A stretch of 64,000 nt of DNA from Fragum whitleyi (lineage: Eukaryota; Mollusca; Bivalvia; Cardiida; Cardiidae), in assembly GCA_948146395.1 (NCBI GenBank), contig OX411547.1:32406614-32470613 (forward strand), read 5' to 3'. Of this stretch, positions 53,297 through 64,000 are shown piece after piece; the first letter of the stretch is position 1, and each line of letters starts with the position of its first letter. Below the pieces are notes generated by a model. That model was not told the origin of the DNA, ran no database searches, and worked only from the letters and a program-made list of their open reading frames with translations. The translations under genes were made by a program, and so were the position numbers.

Positions 53297-55853
53297 AACA
53301 AGAGGGCCGTTGGCCCTGGGTCGCTCACCTGAGAAAAAAGCTTCATTACCTAGGTATGTCCATGCAACCACAGAAAAAAGAGATTTTCACTTATTCAATC
53401 AGAATTAGAAGAAGTTTAAAGATTTCAAAAATGATCCAAAGTACTACCCCCTCCCCAAGACACTCAGCACCTGGTGACCCAACAGTTCTGATTTTAGCTA
53501 TTTTTATTAATGTCCATATATTGATCACCCATAACAATTTTCAAGTCTGTAGGGTTCCTGATCCAGAAGAAGAATAAGGTTAAAGATTTCAAAATTGATC
53601 CAAAGTACTACCCCCTCCCCCCTAATGCTCCGCACCTGGTGAATCTACAGTCATGATTTAAGCAATTTATATAAAGGTCCATATGCTGATCATCAATGCC
53701 AATATTGAAGTCTATAGGGCTCCTGGTTCATTAGAAGATGAAGGTTAAAGTTACAAAATTTTCACAAAAGTACTACCCCCCCCCCCCCTGGTGCTCCGCA
53801 CCTGGTGGCATTACAGTCATGATTTTAGCTATTTTTATCAAGGTCTATGAGCTTATCCTCCATGCCAATTTTCAAGTCTGTAGGGCTTGTGGTTCAGAAG
53901 AAGAAGAAGGTTAAAGATTACAAAATTTTCACAAAAGTACTACCCTCTCCCCCCTGATGCTCCGCACCTGGTGAATCTACAGACATGATTTTAGCTATTT
54001 ATATAAAGGTTCATATGCTGATCATCCATGCCAATATTCAAATCTGTCAGGCTCCTGGTTCAGAAGAAGATGAAGGTAAAAGATAACAAAATTTTAACAA
54101 AAGTACTCCCCCCTCCCCCCTGGTGCTCCGCACCTGACAGCCCAACAGATATTATTTTAGCTATTTTTATTAAGGTCTATGAGCTGATCCTCCATGCCAA
54201 GTTTCAAGTCTGTAGGGCTTGTGGTTCAGAAGAAGAAGAAGGTTAAAGATTACAAAATTTTCACAAAAGTACTACCCTCTCCCCCCCTGATGCTCCGCAC
54301 CTGGTGAATCTACAGACATGATTTTAGCTATTTATATAAAGGTCCATATGCTGATCATCCATGCCAATTTTCAAGTCTGTAGGGCTCCTGGTTCCGAAGA
54401 AGAAGAAACTTAAACATTACAAAATTTACCCAAAGTACTACCCCCTCTCCCCTGTTGCTCCGCACCTGGCAGCCCAACAGATATTATTTTAGTTATTTTC
54501 ATTAAGGTCTATGAGCTGATCCTCCATGCCAAGTTTCAAGTCTGTAGGGCTTGTGGTTCAGAAGAAGAAGAAGGTTAAAGATTGCAAAATTTTCACAAAA
54601 GTACTACCCTCTCCCCCCTAATGCTCCGCACCTGGTGAATCTACAGACATGATTTAAGCTATTTATGTAAACGTTCATATGCTGATCATCCATGCCAATA
54701 TTCAAATCTGTCAGGCTTCTGGTTCAGAAGAAGATGAAGGTAAAAGATAACAAAATTTTAACAAAAGTACTCCCCCCTCCCCCCTGGTGCTCCGCACCTG
54801 GCAGCCCAACAGATATTATTTTAGCTATTTTTATTAAGATCTATAAGCTGATCCTCCATGCCAAGTTTCAAGTCTGTAGGGCTTGTGGTTCAGAAGAAGA
54901 AGAAGGTTAAAGATTACAAAATTTTCACAAAAGTACTACCCTCTCCCCCCTGATGCTCCGCACCTGGTGAATCTACAGACATGATTTTAGCTATTTATAT
55001 AAAGGTCCATATGCTGATCATCCATGCCAATTTTCAAGTCTGTAGGGCTCCTGGTTCCGAAGAAGAAGAAACTTAAAGATTACAAAATTTACCCAAAGTA
55101 CTACCCCCTCCCCCCCTGTTGCTCCGCACCTGGCAGCCCAACAGATATTATTTTAGCTATTTTTATTAAGGTCTATGAGCTGATCCTCCATGCCAAGTTT
55201 CAAGTCTGTTGGGCTTGTGGTTCAGAAGAAGAAGAAGGTTAAAGATTACAAGATTTTCACAAAAGTACTACCCTCTCCCCCCTGATGCTCCGCACCTGGT
55301 GAACCTACAGTCATGATTTTAGCTATTTATATTAAGGTCCATATGCTGATCATCCATGCCAATTTTCAAGTCTGTAGGGCTCCTGGTTCCGAAGAAGAAG
55401 AAACTTAAAGATTACAAAATTTACCCAAAGTACTACCCCCTCCCCCCTGGTGCTCCGCACCTGGTGGCCCAAAAGTTATAATTTTAGCTATTTTTATTCA
55501 GGTCTATGAACTGATCATCCATGCCAAGTTTTAAGTCTGTAGGACTACTGGTTGAGAAGGAGAAGAATTTTTAAGATTTTCTTAAAATTTCACCTTTTGT
55601 TGCCATAGCAACCAGAGTTTTTCATGGATTTCAATTCTTTTAGCTATTTTTGAAGGGGACCACCCAAGCAACATTTCTGTAAAATTTGGAGTTAATTGGC
55701 CCAGTAGTTTAGGAGGAGATGTCGTTTAAAGAAATTGTTGACGGACGCCGGACGCCGGACGACGACCGACGACCGACGACCGACGGACGGACGCCGGACG
55801 AAAGGTGATCACAATAGCTCACATGAGCACTTCGTGCTCAGGTGAGCTAAAAA
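53297..55853 (+). mobile_element. Pearl-like family C element, complete, with 332-bp higher-order repeat
   Basis: AACAAGAG start; GCTCACCTGAG (53323-53333) is perfectly complementary to CTCAGGTGAGC (55837-55847). The latter lies in the terminal hairpin 'tgagcacttcgtgctca', followed by AAAAA. Between them are about 13 units of about 166 bp. From about 53900 to 55430 they alternate as two subtypes, giving a 332-bp higher-order unit; the 'ggttaaagatt' landmark recurs at about 53909, 54242, 54574, 54906 and 55237. Each unit has C-rich 'ctaccccctcccccct' then 'gctccgcacctgg'. Before the 3' end lies a GACGCCGGACG tract. Confidence 0.87.
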
Positions 55854-56803
55854 GTGACTATCAATATTTTGGTAAGTGATTCGCCAGTCTTATGCCTAGA
55901 TGTGATCGCAAACAAACAAACAAACAAAAAGGTTAAAGTCATAACCAGGATTTCCTTAAGGACCCGTGTATTACCTTTTTGCGACTTAAGTTCCATGGGC
56001 CTGTTTCATCAAACTGTTTCTGACGTGTTTAGGACATTTTCAAGACAGAAATCGGGTTTCATCACATTCGAGAGATTTAGGAAGTTCCTAAATTTTGTCT
56101 CAAACGTAGGAAACCGATTTTGGCGTCCTACGTGATACTTTTGTCTTAAATTTTGTATCTAAAGGAGAAATGCCTGCTGTTTTTAATACTTTAGTTGAAG
56201 AAATGGATGAGATATCCGAGCGAAAATAAAAGGAACTAGCATTTATATAAGGGATATAATTTGTACGAAAATATGGTAAGATTTATCCTCTCAATGAATT
56301 GTTTGCCTTTATCATGCATTACAAATTTCAAGTGAATGGCTTAAGAAAAAACATTGAAGTTACAAAATATCAAAGTTTACGCTCGACAACTTCGATAACG
56401 TATACACGACATGGAGGCTGTACTTTTATCTCAGGTTTTCTCCGAAAACAGCCGAGCTAAATAGGAAGAAAGTAAGGTAAAATATCATAATAAAAGAAAG
56501 TTCCTTGAAAATTTTAACTTAATCATTCCATTTTTTCTTCAGAAAATAGTGAGACTCGCTTTTGCAAAGTTTAACGCCCACTACTTACGTCAAGGTAAAG
56601 TTACTACGATAGAAATTCCGACTCCTGTAGATAGTAAACTCATTCTGATAATTTCTTTCCTGTATGTAAATACTGGAAAACTCTAATCCAGAGGATGAGA
56701 TGAAAAAATAAATCGGAAAACTGTGATCTAATCAAAGCACCGAAAGTACTGATGGTGAACGATTCTGATAGCATTCGTTGAGAAAAGAGAAATTATAAAT
56801 GTA
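55854..56803. other. Intergenic, possible decayed MITE
   Basis: 'gggcctgtttcatcaaac' at about 55999 resembles the GGCCCGTTT MITE start, and 'aggaagttcctaaattttgt' lies inside a small palindrome. No right terminus found. No gene. Confidence 0.35.
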
Positions 56804-57222
56804 AACAAGAGCTGTCGGAGGACAACGGAGCTCGACTATTCCCATGTGCTGGATAGTAACAGTAAATCCACATCGACGTTGGAAATTCCATTAAATGAAA
56901 GTCAAGAGAAAAGAATCTTTGTCTAGATGCTAATATTATGGTAAGAGAAGCATGTGCATAGTTTCCAAACAAAAGCTTAAGTAGAAATAGAATTATAACT
57001 GATAATCGACATTTGCACGTAAAAACTTAACCAAGAATTTCTCAGTCCGTACAGGGTCAAAATTCCACTAAATTTAATATCAGAGGCTGATAAGGCTGAT
57101 ATTTTGGTCACAGATGTATGTGCAAAGTTTCAAAGCAAAGGCTGAAGTAAAAACAGAGATTTTAAACACTTGCACGTAAAAACTTTATCAAAGCAATACG
57201 CCGGAATAGTTGAGCTGAAAAA
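56804..57222 (+). mobile_element. Pearl-like family A element, short complete copy
   Basis: AACAAGAG start; AGCTCGACTATTCC (56829-56842) is complementary at 13 of 14 positions to GGAATAGTTGAGCT (57203-57216), then AAA. About two and a half array units only. It carries the intact 'gcacgtaaaaactt' (57172-57185) that family B split in the 4757 element. Confidence 0.85.
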
Positions 57223-57319
57223 TAATTAAGGGAAAGTGTCTCGACAAACTTAGGCAATTCTTACTGTAAATTCAAATTTGTTTTGTATGTCGAATTGGTT
57301 CTCAAGTATTACAATGGAA

Positions 57320-58503
57320 AACAAGGTGCCAAATTGTCACAAGATACGCCCGTCACACTGCTTAGTATTAACTGGGGGTTTGAATAGAACTGAGGTTATT
57401 TTGAATGAATATTTTTTGCACCCATGTAGTTTCATTATCCTAGCTATTATACTTTTACAGATATACTCCGGACAAGATTCAAGTCTGAAAAACGACAAAG
57501 GGCAATAACTCAAAAAATAGGCCAGGTAGAATTATGGTTATTGTACACTGCACTACCCCTTGGTTAGATCTATACACCCATGCAGTTTCATGATCCTAGC
57601 TATTATACTTGTAGAGATATACTCCGGACAAGATTCAAGTCTGAAAAACAACAAAGGGCAATAACTCAAAAAAAAGGCCAGGTAGAGTTATGGTTCTTGT
57701 GCACTGCACCTCCCCTTGGTGAGATCTATACACCCATGAAGTTTCATGATTCTAGCTATAATACTTTTACAGATATACTCCGGACAAGATTCAATTCTGA
57801 AAAACAACAAAGGGCAATAACTCAAAAAATAGGCCAGGTAGAGTTATGGTTCTTGTGCACTGCACTCCCCCTTGGTGAGATCTATACACCCATGAAGTTT
57901 CATGATCCTAGCTTTTATACTTTAAGAGATATACTCCGGACAATATTCTAGTATGAAAAACAACAAAGGGCAATAACTCAAAAAATAGGCCAGGTAGAGT
58001 TATGGTTCTTGTGCACTGCACTCCCCCTTGGTGAGATCTATACACCCATGAAGTTTCATGATCCTAGCTATTATACTTTAAGAGATATACTCCGGACAAG
58101 ATTCTAGTATGAAAAACAACAAAGGGCAATAACTCAAAAAATAGGCCAGGTAGAGTTATGGTTCTTGTGCACTGCACTCCCCCTTGGTGAGGTCTATACA
58201 CCCATGAAGTTTCATGATCCTAGCTATAATACTTTAAGAAATATACTCCGGACAAGATTCAAGTCTGAAAAACAACAAAGGGCAATAACTCAAAAAATAG
58301 GCCAGGTAGAGTTATGGTTCTTGTGCACTGCACTCCGCAATGATGAGAAGAATATAATTGCCAAGTTTGAAGTCAATCGGACTTCAAGTGACAGAGTTAT
58401 GCTCCGGACAAAGAAGTGGACGCCGCCGGACGCCCGGACAACCGGACGCCGGACGCCACGGGTGATCCCATAATACGTCCCGTCTTCGACGGGCGTATAA
58501 AAA
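57320..58503 (+). mobile_element. Pearl-like family D element, complete
   Basis: Starts AACAAGGT (one base off the common octamer). ATACGCCCGTC (57344-57354) is a perfect complement of GACGGGCGTAT (58488-58498), which closes the hairpin 'cccgtcttcgacggg' before AAAAA. About six units of about 145-150 bp ('acacccatgaagtttcatga', 'ctccggacaagattcaa', 'caaagggcaataactcaa') are highly similar to each other, implying recent amplification. A GGACGCC tract precedes the 3' end. The open frames here are products of the repeat. Confidence 0.86.
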
Positions 58504-59013
58504 CGGACAATTATGGTCCTAGATCGCTCACCTGAGTCTCTTTGACCCCTGAGCATAACATTAATTAAATAGGCAAATGTCAACAAGGAGATAATTTTTA
58601 CATAAGATCAATACCATGGAGTGTTTCGTTCTTTGATTCAATGGAAAAAGGGTTGCTCCCAGGTGGAGCCCAAATATGATCACTGGGTCTTGATATGAAC
58701 AAACTTGGTAGAAGTCAACTAGATGATGCTACATACAAAATATGAAAGCTGTATGCCTTCTATTTTCAGGGAAGACGATTTTTTGAAGATTTTCCTATTT
58801 TCACCCCTTTTTTGAGGGTAAAGGGTAAGTTAAGGGTGGATTTCATTTATTTGAACAGCTTTGGTAGAGTTTGACTCAAGGAACATCCCTGCTAAGTTTC
58901 ACCAAGATTGTCCCACTTATTTAGGAGAAGATGTTTAAAGAAATTGTGGACGACGGACATTGACCAATCACAATAGCTCACCTTGAGCATTTCGTGCTAA
59001 GGAGAGCTAAAAC
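58504..59013 (+). mobile_element. Pearl-like family C-related element, 5' end lost
   Basis: 'atggtcctagatcgctcacc' near the 5' side and 'aatagctcaccttgagcatt' plus 'gagagctaaaac' at the 3' side. The AACAAGAG octamer is replaced by the 3' end of the family D element, so the junction is an insertion or recombination point. Confidence 0.72.
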
Positions 59014-59346
59014 GGCAGATTTCTCAACAAGAAACATAGTGTGGTTTTGTTTGATTTTCGTTGTTGTTTTTTTTAATATACATTTTTGTTCATAATCCAA
59101 ACGGAATTTTATATTATTTGCTGAATATTTTGAGGTTTTTTTTTCCCCATTATATGCTCCGAGTGGCAGCGGTGTGCTTCTTTAATGTCGTAATATCAGC
59201 TTGTATTCAAAACTTTTTTTCAAATGTCATTATTTTAAATGCAATATTTTTTCATTAGAATGTATAAAATTAAGAGGAATTGTTTTGCTTGTTTGGGTCC
59301 TTTAAAATTTTGAAAGAGGGGGGATATATGTGTGTGCATGAGAGAG

Positions 59347-59575
59347 ATTGATTGAATGGAGTTTAATGCCGCTTTCAACATTTTTCAGTTATATAGCAGC
59401 GGCTTGAGCACCTAACATTAAATTCCTGGTATTTCCCCCAGCAGTACTACCATCACATCCTTTCGTAGCCTCCAGATGCTATCTCACATGTCTACGATTA
59501 TCAACCCATTGGTGAGAGACAAATAGTCAATAGAAAGAATGAGTGCCACCGTCGGGGGTCGAAACCCGGAGAGGG
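59347..59575 (-). mobile_element. SINE, copy 8, head truncated
   Basis: 'gattgaatggagtttaatgc' to 'gtcgggggtcgaaacccgg'. The B-box side of the head is just retained and the A box is missing. Confidence 0.8.
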
Positions 59576-59729
59576 AACAAACAGAGGGAAAAGTAAACAG
59601 GCAACTATAGTGTCTGGACTATTCTTTTCTTAACCCCAAAAAAGCAATCAAAAAGGTACAATTTCAACATGCGAAACACATATTTCACCAGATCAATCAG
59701 CAGTCTTTCTGCATTTTGACTATGAAACG

Positions 59730-60907
59730 TAATCCGCTATGGCTATCGCTATATTTATGGACCAATCAAACTTTCTCGAATAATTTTTAATAGGGTCACC
59801 CGAGAAACATTCTGGTAAAGTTTCATTGAAATTTGCCCAGTGGTTTAGGAGATGTCGTTCAAAGATTTTGGGCTCAAAATAACCCTGCCCTGCCACGCCA
59901 TATTTGTGCAATCAAAATTTCTCAATTTTTTTATAAAAAAGGTCACCCAAGGAACATTCTGGTGCAGTTTTATTGAAATATGCCAAATGGTTCATGGGGG
60001 AGATGTCGTTCAAAGATTTCAAAGTGAAATCAAATGTAACAGCACTTTTTTCCAAATGTTGACATTGACAGATGACCTTAATACCTACAAATGTACATCA
60101 CCGAGATCATTCATCATGCCAATTATGAGAAAAAGCATCTATATTATGATTTAATAAACTGAACAATGTAAGTTTTTGGGGGTTTGTTTTTAAGAAGTTT
60201 GACTTGAAAGATAACCTTGACTTTGTTAGATGACCTTGACTTAAGTACCAACAGACGCGGATCATTGAGATCTATCATCATGCTTAATATGAGCCTTGTT
60301 TCTTGAATAGGCTTGAAGATATTGGTAACGTTAAGTTTTTGGTAAAGTTTTCAAGTTATTTAAACTAGACAGATGACCTTGACCTTTTCACATGAACTTG
60401 ACTTTGGTACCAGCAGATGCGAATCATTGATAGCCTTCATCATGCAAAATATGAGCCTTGTATCTTAGATAGGCTTGAAGTTATTGGCAATGTTAAGTTT
60501 TTTGGTTAAGTTTTTGAATTATTTGACCTTGAAAGATGACCTTGACCTTGTTAGATGACCTTGACTTTAGTACCAGCGGATGCAGATCATTGAGCTCTAT
60601 CATCATGCTAAATATGAGCCTTGTATCTTGAATAGGCTTTAAGTTTTTTGGTTAAGTTTTGCAATCAGACAGTCACTGCAAAACACTCAGGATTTTCTGT
60701 TTCAATCAATATCATTTGAAGGAATCTAAAGGGGTTAACCAACGATAATTCCTGTCAAGTTTGGTTGAAATCCATTCACTAGTTTATTAGAAGATTTTTA
60801 AAGAAAATGTTTACAGATCGATGGAAAGATGGATGTACACATAGTCGCATAAACAAACACACAGCCATGACAATAGCCTGCTAGCCTGAAGGCCAGTGGA
60901 GCTAAAA
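59730..60907 (+). mobile_element. Pearl-like family B-related element, diverged
   Basis: Units with 'aaagatgaccttgacctt', 'gcagatcattgagctctatc' and 'atatgagccttgtatcttg' repeat with a period of about 165-185 bp. The 3' end is 'cctgaaggccagtggagcta' plus AAAA, as in family B. The 5' end is not defined. Confidence 0.65.
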
Positions 60908-61398
60908 ATAAGACCTGGTGACCTAGTGTTTGGCCCTAAATTTCATCAGGGCAATTGTTCTGGCCAAATTTAAGTTGGATTGGATAAAAACTGTGGCCTC
61001 TAGAGTGGATACAAGGCAAAGTTTGATGTGACTGAAAAACAAGCTCATCTGAGACCTTATGATCACCATTGTGTCCAATTGGTCAATATTTCTAGATGCT
61101 AGAACATTCATTGAAGATGCTAGAGCATTAACAATGTCAAAACGAGATATTTCTTGAAATTTAAGAGCCCATAACTCCTGACTTCCTAGTCTAATCTGAC
61201 CCAAAATCAAACTCATCCAAGGAATTATTGTCATACATGCTTTGACCAAATTTTGTCATGATAGGCTGATCTTTGTGGATGCTAGAGTGTTAATACAAAA
61301 TTATGAACAGTCTGGTAGATGGACAAACAAACAGAGGGACAACAGACAAAGTGACCATAATAGCTCAACTTGAGCACTTTGTGCTCAGGTGAGCTAAT
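60908..61398 (+). mobile_element. Pearl-like family C-related element, 3' part
   Basis: Ends in 'ttgagcactttgtgctcagg' then tgagctaa. The body has two to three diverged units ('aagttggattggataaaaac', 'cttgaaatttaagagccca'). No AACAAGAG start; it abuts the previous element. Confidence 0.65.
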
Positions 61399-61406
61399 AA
61401 TGTTTA

Positions 61407-61927
61407 AACAAGAGGACCATGATGGACCTAGATCGCTCACCTGCGTCTCTTTGACCCCTAGGACATCACATTACTAAAATAGACAGATGTCAAAAAGTAG
61501 ATCATTTCTACATAAGATCAATACCATGGAATGTTTTCAGCCAAGAGCAAGACAGATATTCCTTTTCCCTCTTTGATTCTATATAAAAGGGATGCACCCG
61601 GTTGGAGCCAAATTGTGACCCCAGGGTCTTGATATGAACAAACTTGGTAGAAGTCCATTAGAAGATGCTACAAAATAAATTTGAAAGCTGTCTGCCTTCT
61701 GGTTTCAGAGAAAAAAGATTTTGAAGGTTTTCCAATTTACACCTATCATGCTCAGATGAACTAAAAGGGATGTGCCTGGGTGGAGTCCAAATATGACCCA
61801 AGGGTCTTGATATGAACAAACTTGGTAGGGGCAGACTACATGATGCTACATACCAAATATGAAAGCTGTGTACCCTCTGGTTTCAGAAAAGAAAATTTTT
61901 GAAGATTTTTGCTCTATGATAATATGT
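61407..61927 (+). mobile_element. Pearl-like family C-related element, 5' part
   Basis: AACAAGAG start with 'gatcgctcacctgcgtctc'. Units contain 'gggtcttgatatgaacaaac' and 'atgctacataccaaatatga'. The 3' hairpin is missing because the next element starts at 61928. Confidence 0.7.
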
Positions 61928-62972
61928 AACAAGAGTGCCATAGTCAGAAAATACGCTGCCACTTTGCAGACTTTGCTGCTGTTTCACGAAAATATTTGTA
62001 GACAATACTTATTTTGACAGAACCAAATTCAAAATGACCAAGTTTCATTTAAATCAAGACAAAAAGTTAGGAGGAGTTGCCTTCACAAGGCTGCAATTTC
62101 AATAAGCCCAAGACAAGTTTTAAGGGGGCATAATTCAGGGAAATAAATGAGCCATAAAATCCTTGATCCATGTACATCTACAAATTATGGTGATGACATT
62201 GACCAAGTTTCATTTAAATAAAGACAAAAAGTAAGGAGGAGTTGCGTTCAAAAGGCTGCAATATCAATAAGGCCCAGATACTAAGTTTTAAGGGGGCATA
62301 ATTTAGGGTAAAATTAATGAACCATAAAATCCTTACTTCATGCTCATCTACCAATTTCGGTTATAACATCCACCAAGTTTCATTTAGATCCAGCCAGAAA
62401 CTTAGGAAGAGTTGCATTCACAAGGCTGCAAATTCAACAAGCATTTGGAAGTATTGCATGGCAATACCAAGTCCCCTACCGGATTAATATATATATCCCT
62501 AGAACAGTATCTCATCCTTGAGACCTGGTCAACAATCTGACCAGGTTTCATGAAGATTGGGTCATATTTGTGGCCTCTAGAGTGTAGACAAGAAAATTGT
62601 CATTAAGGCCCCATTTCCCAAATATGGTATGGATCCTTCCAGTTTTCAAAAGGGTTCATCCTTGAGAGCTAGCCATCATTCTGACCAAGTTTCATTAAAT
62701 TGAATAATTTTAGTGGTCTCTATAGTGTAAACAAGAAAATTTTCATTAGGGCACTTTTTCCTGTGACATGGCACGGATATTTCCCATTATAATAGGGTTC
62801 ATCCTTGTAACCTGGCCAACATTCTGACCACATTTCATGAAAATTAGGCCTCTAAAGTGTAAACACTATGTTTGTTGATGCTGGTCGGCAGACTTCGCAC
62901 GAAACACAACAGACATTCAATGATCACATAAGCTCACCTTAATCACGATGTTCTCACGATGTGAGCTAATAA
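61928..62972 (+). mobile_element. Pearl-like family E element
   Basis: AACAAGAG start, then 'tgccatagtcagaaaatacg'. Units repeat 'caccaagtttcatttaaat' and 'ggaggagttgc'; a second unit type ('ggttcatccttg', 'ctgaccaagtttcat') follows. The end at about 62935-62972 has 'agctcacctt' and 'acgatgtgagctaataaaa', a decayed family C-type 3' hairpin, so the element may be composite. Confidence 0.6.
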
Positions 62973-63133
62973 AAGCCAGGATTTGGGTTTTTTGGGGAAA
63001 AGTTGGTCAAACTCCAAGGTCAATGCCATAAGGTCAAATGAAGGGACTTGATAGTAAGTACATGTACCAGTGTGTGAAATGTCATGGCTCTTTATTTAAT
63101 ATTACATAAGAAATAAGCCAGTTTAAGTTTCAG

Positions 63134-63458
63134 AACAAGAGCACCGCCTAGATGAGCTTACGCTGGACTGTTAAGTGCTGGATGGTGAAAAAACATGTCT
63201 AAAAAGAGGCATTATTTGCACAAAATGCTTCTAGAAACCACTTTTCATCAGTTTGTGTCTTTACCAGTTGAACATTAAAGCAAATTATGAAGTTTTTATG
63301 TTATAAATGAGTGACTTTCACCAAATGATCTTGACCTTGACTGATGACCTTGACATTGTTATGCATGTGACCATCTTGTAACAAGTAATTCACATGTGAA
63401 ACTTCAAGGCTCTATGACTTAACAATCGTAAGTTATGGCTAAAATCAGTTTCAACTAC
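63134..63458 (+). mobile_element. Pearl-like family F element, 5' part
   Basis: AACAAGAG followed by 'caccgcctagatgagcttac'. No 3' end is seen before family D begins at 63459. Confidence 0.5.
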
Positions 63459-63994
63459 AACAAGAGCAACGCTGGGCGTGGCATTATACGCCCGAAGCTC
63501 AGAAATAAAGGGGTGATGTTTTGAACTTTTTATCCTAGCTATGAGATCTATACACCTGTGAAGTTTCAAGACCATAGGCCTTATAGTTTCAGAGTAATGG
63601 ACCAGGCACGAATTTGCTAACTGAATCAAACAAAGGGCAATGACTCAAAAATAACAAATGGTAGAGTTGTGGTTCTTGCCCTCTGCACACCCTAGCTATG
63701 AGATCTATACACCTGTGAACTTTCAAGACCATAGGCCTTATAGTTTCAAAGTTATGGACCGCACTTGAATTTGCAAACTGAATCAAACAAAGGGCAATAA
63801 CTCAAAAATTACAAATGGTAGAGTTGTGGTTCTTGCCCTCTGCACACCCTAGCTATGCGATTTATACACCTGTGAAGTTTCAAGACCATAGGCCTTATAG
63901 TTTGAAAGTAATGCACTGGACACGAATTTGCTAACGGACAGACAGACAGACCAACAGACGATAACATAATACGACCCTTCGGGCGTATAAAAAA
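63459..63994 (+). mobile_element. Pearl-like family D element, short complete copy
   Basis: AACAAGAG start; TATACGCCCGAA (63485-63496) is a perfect complement of TTCGGGCGTATA (63978-63989), which sits in 'cgacccttcgggcg' before AAAAA. Two and a half units of about 170-200 bp ('gagatctatacacctgtgaa', 'caaagggcaataactcaa'), then GACAGACAGAC instead of GGACG. Confidence 0.86.
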
Positions 63995-64000
63995 TGTGAC

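Noticed and set aside
53356..55242. Open frames of 72-73 codons with near-identical proteins at 53356, 54028, 54692 and 55024
   Set aside because: They are translations of the family C tandem units; start and end follow the repeat, not a gene.
53297..55853. CRISPR-like array
   Set aside because: Repeats are about 166 bp without unique spacers, in a eukaryotic context; this is a transposon-borne tandem array.
55998..56170. Fourth GGCCCGTTT MITE copy
   Set aside because: Only the first 18 bases resemble the family; neither inner hairpin nor right end is found.
57580..58473. Plus-strand frames of 123 and 102 codons with internal protein repeats
   Set aside because: Produced by the family D tandem units; no signal, domain or start context, and stops recur at unit borders.

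Overview
The window looks like nuclear DNA of a bivalve mollusc. It is AT-rich, very sparse in host genes and saturated with transposable elements. The elements include tRNA-headed SINEs, non-LTR retrotransposons, many foldback/TIR elements (MITEs), and several families of the pearl / Helentron-associated type known from bivalves: about 160-bp tandem units, GGACG-type microsatellites, a 3' hairpin and a short A-tract. The assignment comes from repeat types and from a Toll-like receptor relic; no species-diagnostic gene is present.

Layout. 1-13.4 kb: a dense mosaic of MITEs, SINEs and pearl-like arrays, including a nested stack at 3.8-7.7 kb. 13.4-14.4 kb: a degraded LINE ORF2 fragment. 14.4-25.1 kb: one tandem array with units of about 165 bp, broken apart by insertions. 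The largest insertion carries a nearly intact 7.3-kb LINE (14862-22155). Its ORF1 encodes an RNase H1/viroplasmin-type hybrid-binding domain, a coiled coil, an SGNH/GDSL hydrolase and a basic low-complexity tail. Its ORF2 encodes an AP-type endonuclease, a reverse transcriptase and a C-terminal CCHC motif. Each ORF carries one in-frame TAA. 25.2-28.2 kb: more repeats.

Host genes. 28554-29094 (minus) is the best host coding candidate: a 164-residue secreted protein that looks like a peptide prohormone, with a plausible upstream splice acceptor. 40637-43118 (minus) is a Toll-like receptor with LRRNT, LRRs, LRRCT, transmembrane segment and TIR domain. It is disabled by frameshifts, stops and a 239-bp MITE with a clean 5-bp target duplication. 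No other host exon could be supported.

29.2-34.4, 45.7-51.8 and 51.9-53.3 kb are mostly featureless AT-rich intergenic DNA. 53.3-64 kb is almost continuous pearl-like DNA of several families. These share a 5' AACAAGAG start and a 3' hairpin whose arm is complementary to a motif near the 5' end. All family and function assignments come from reading the sequence; no database search was run.
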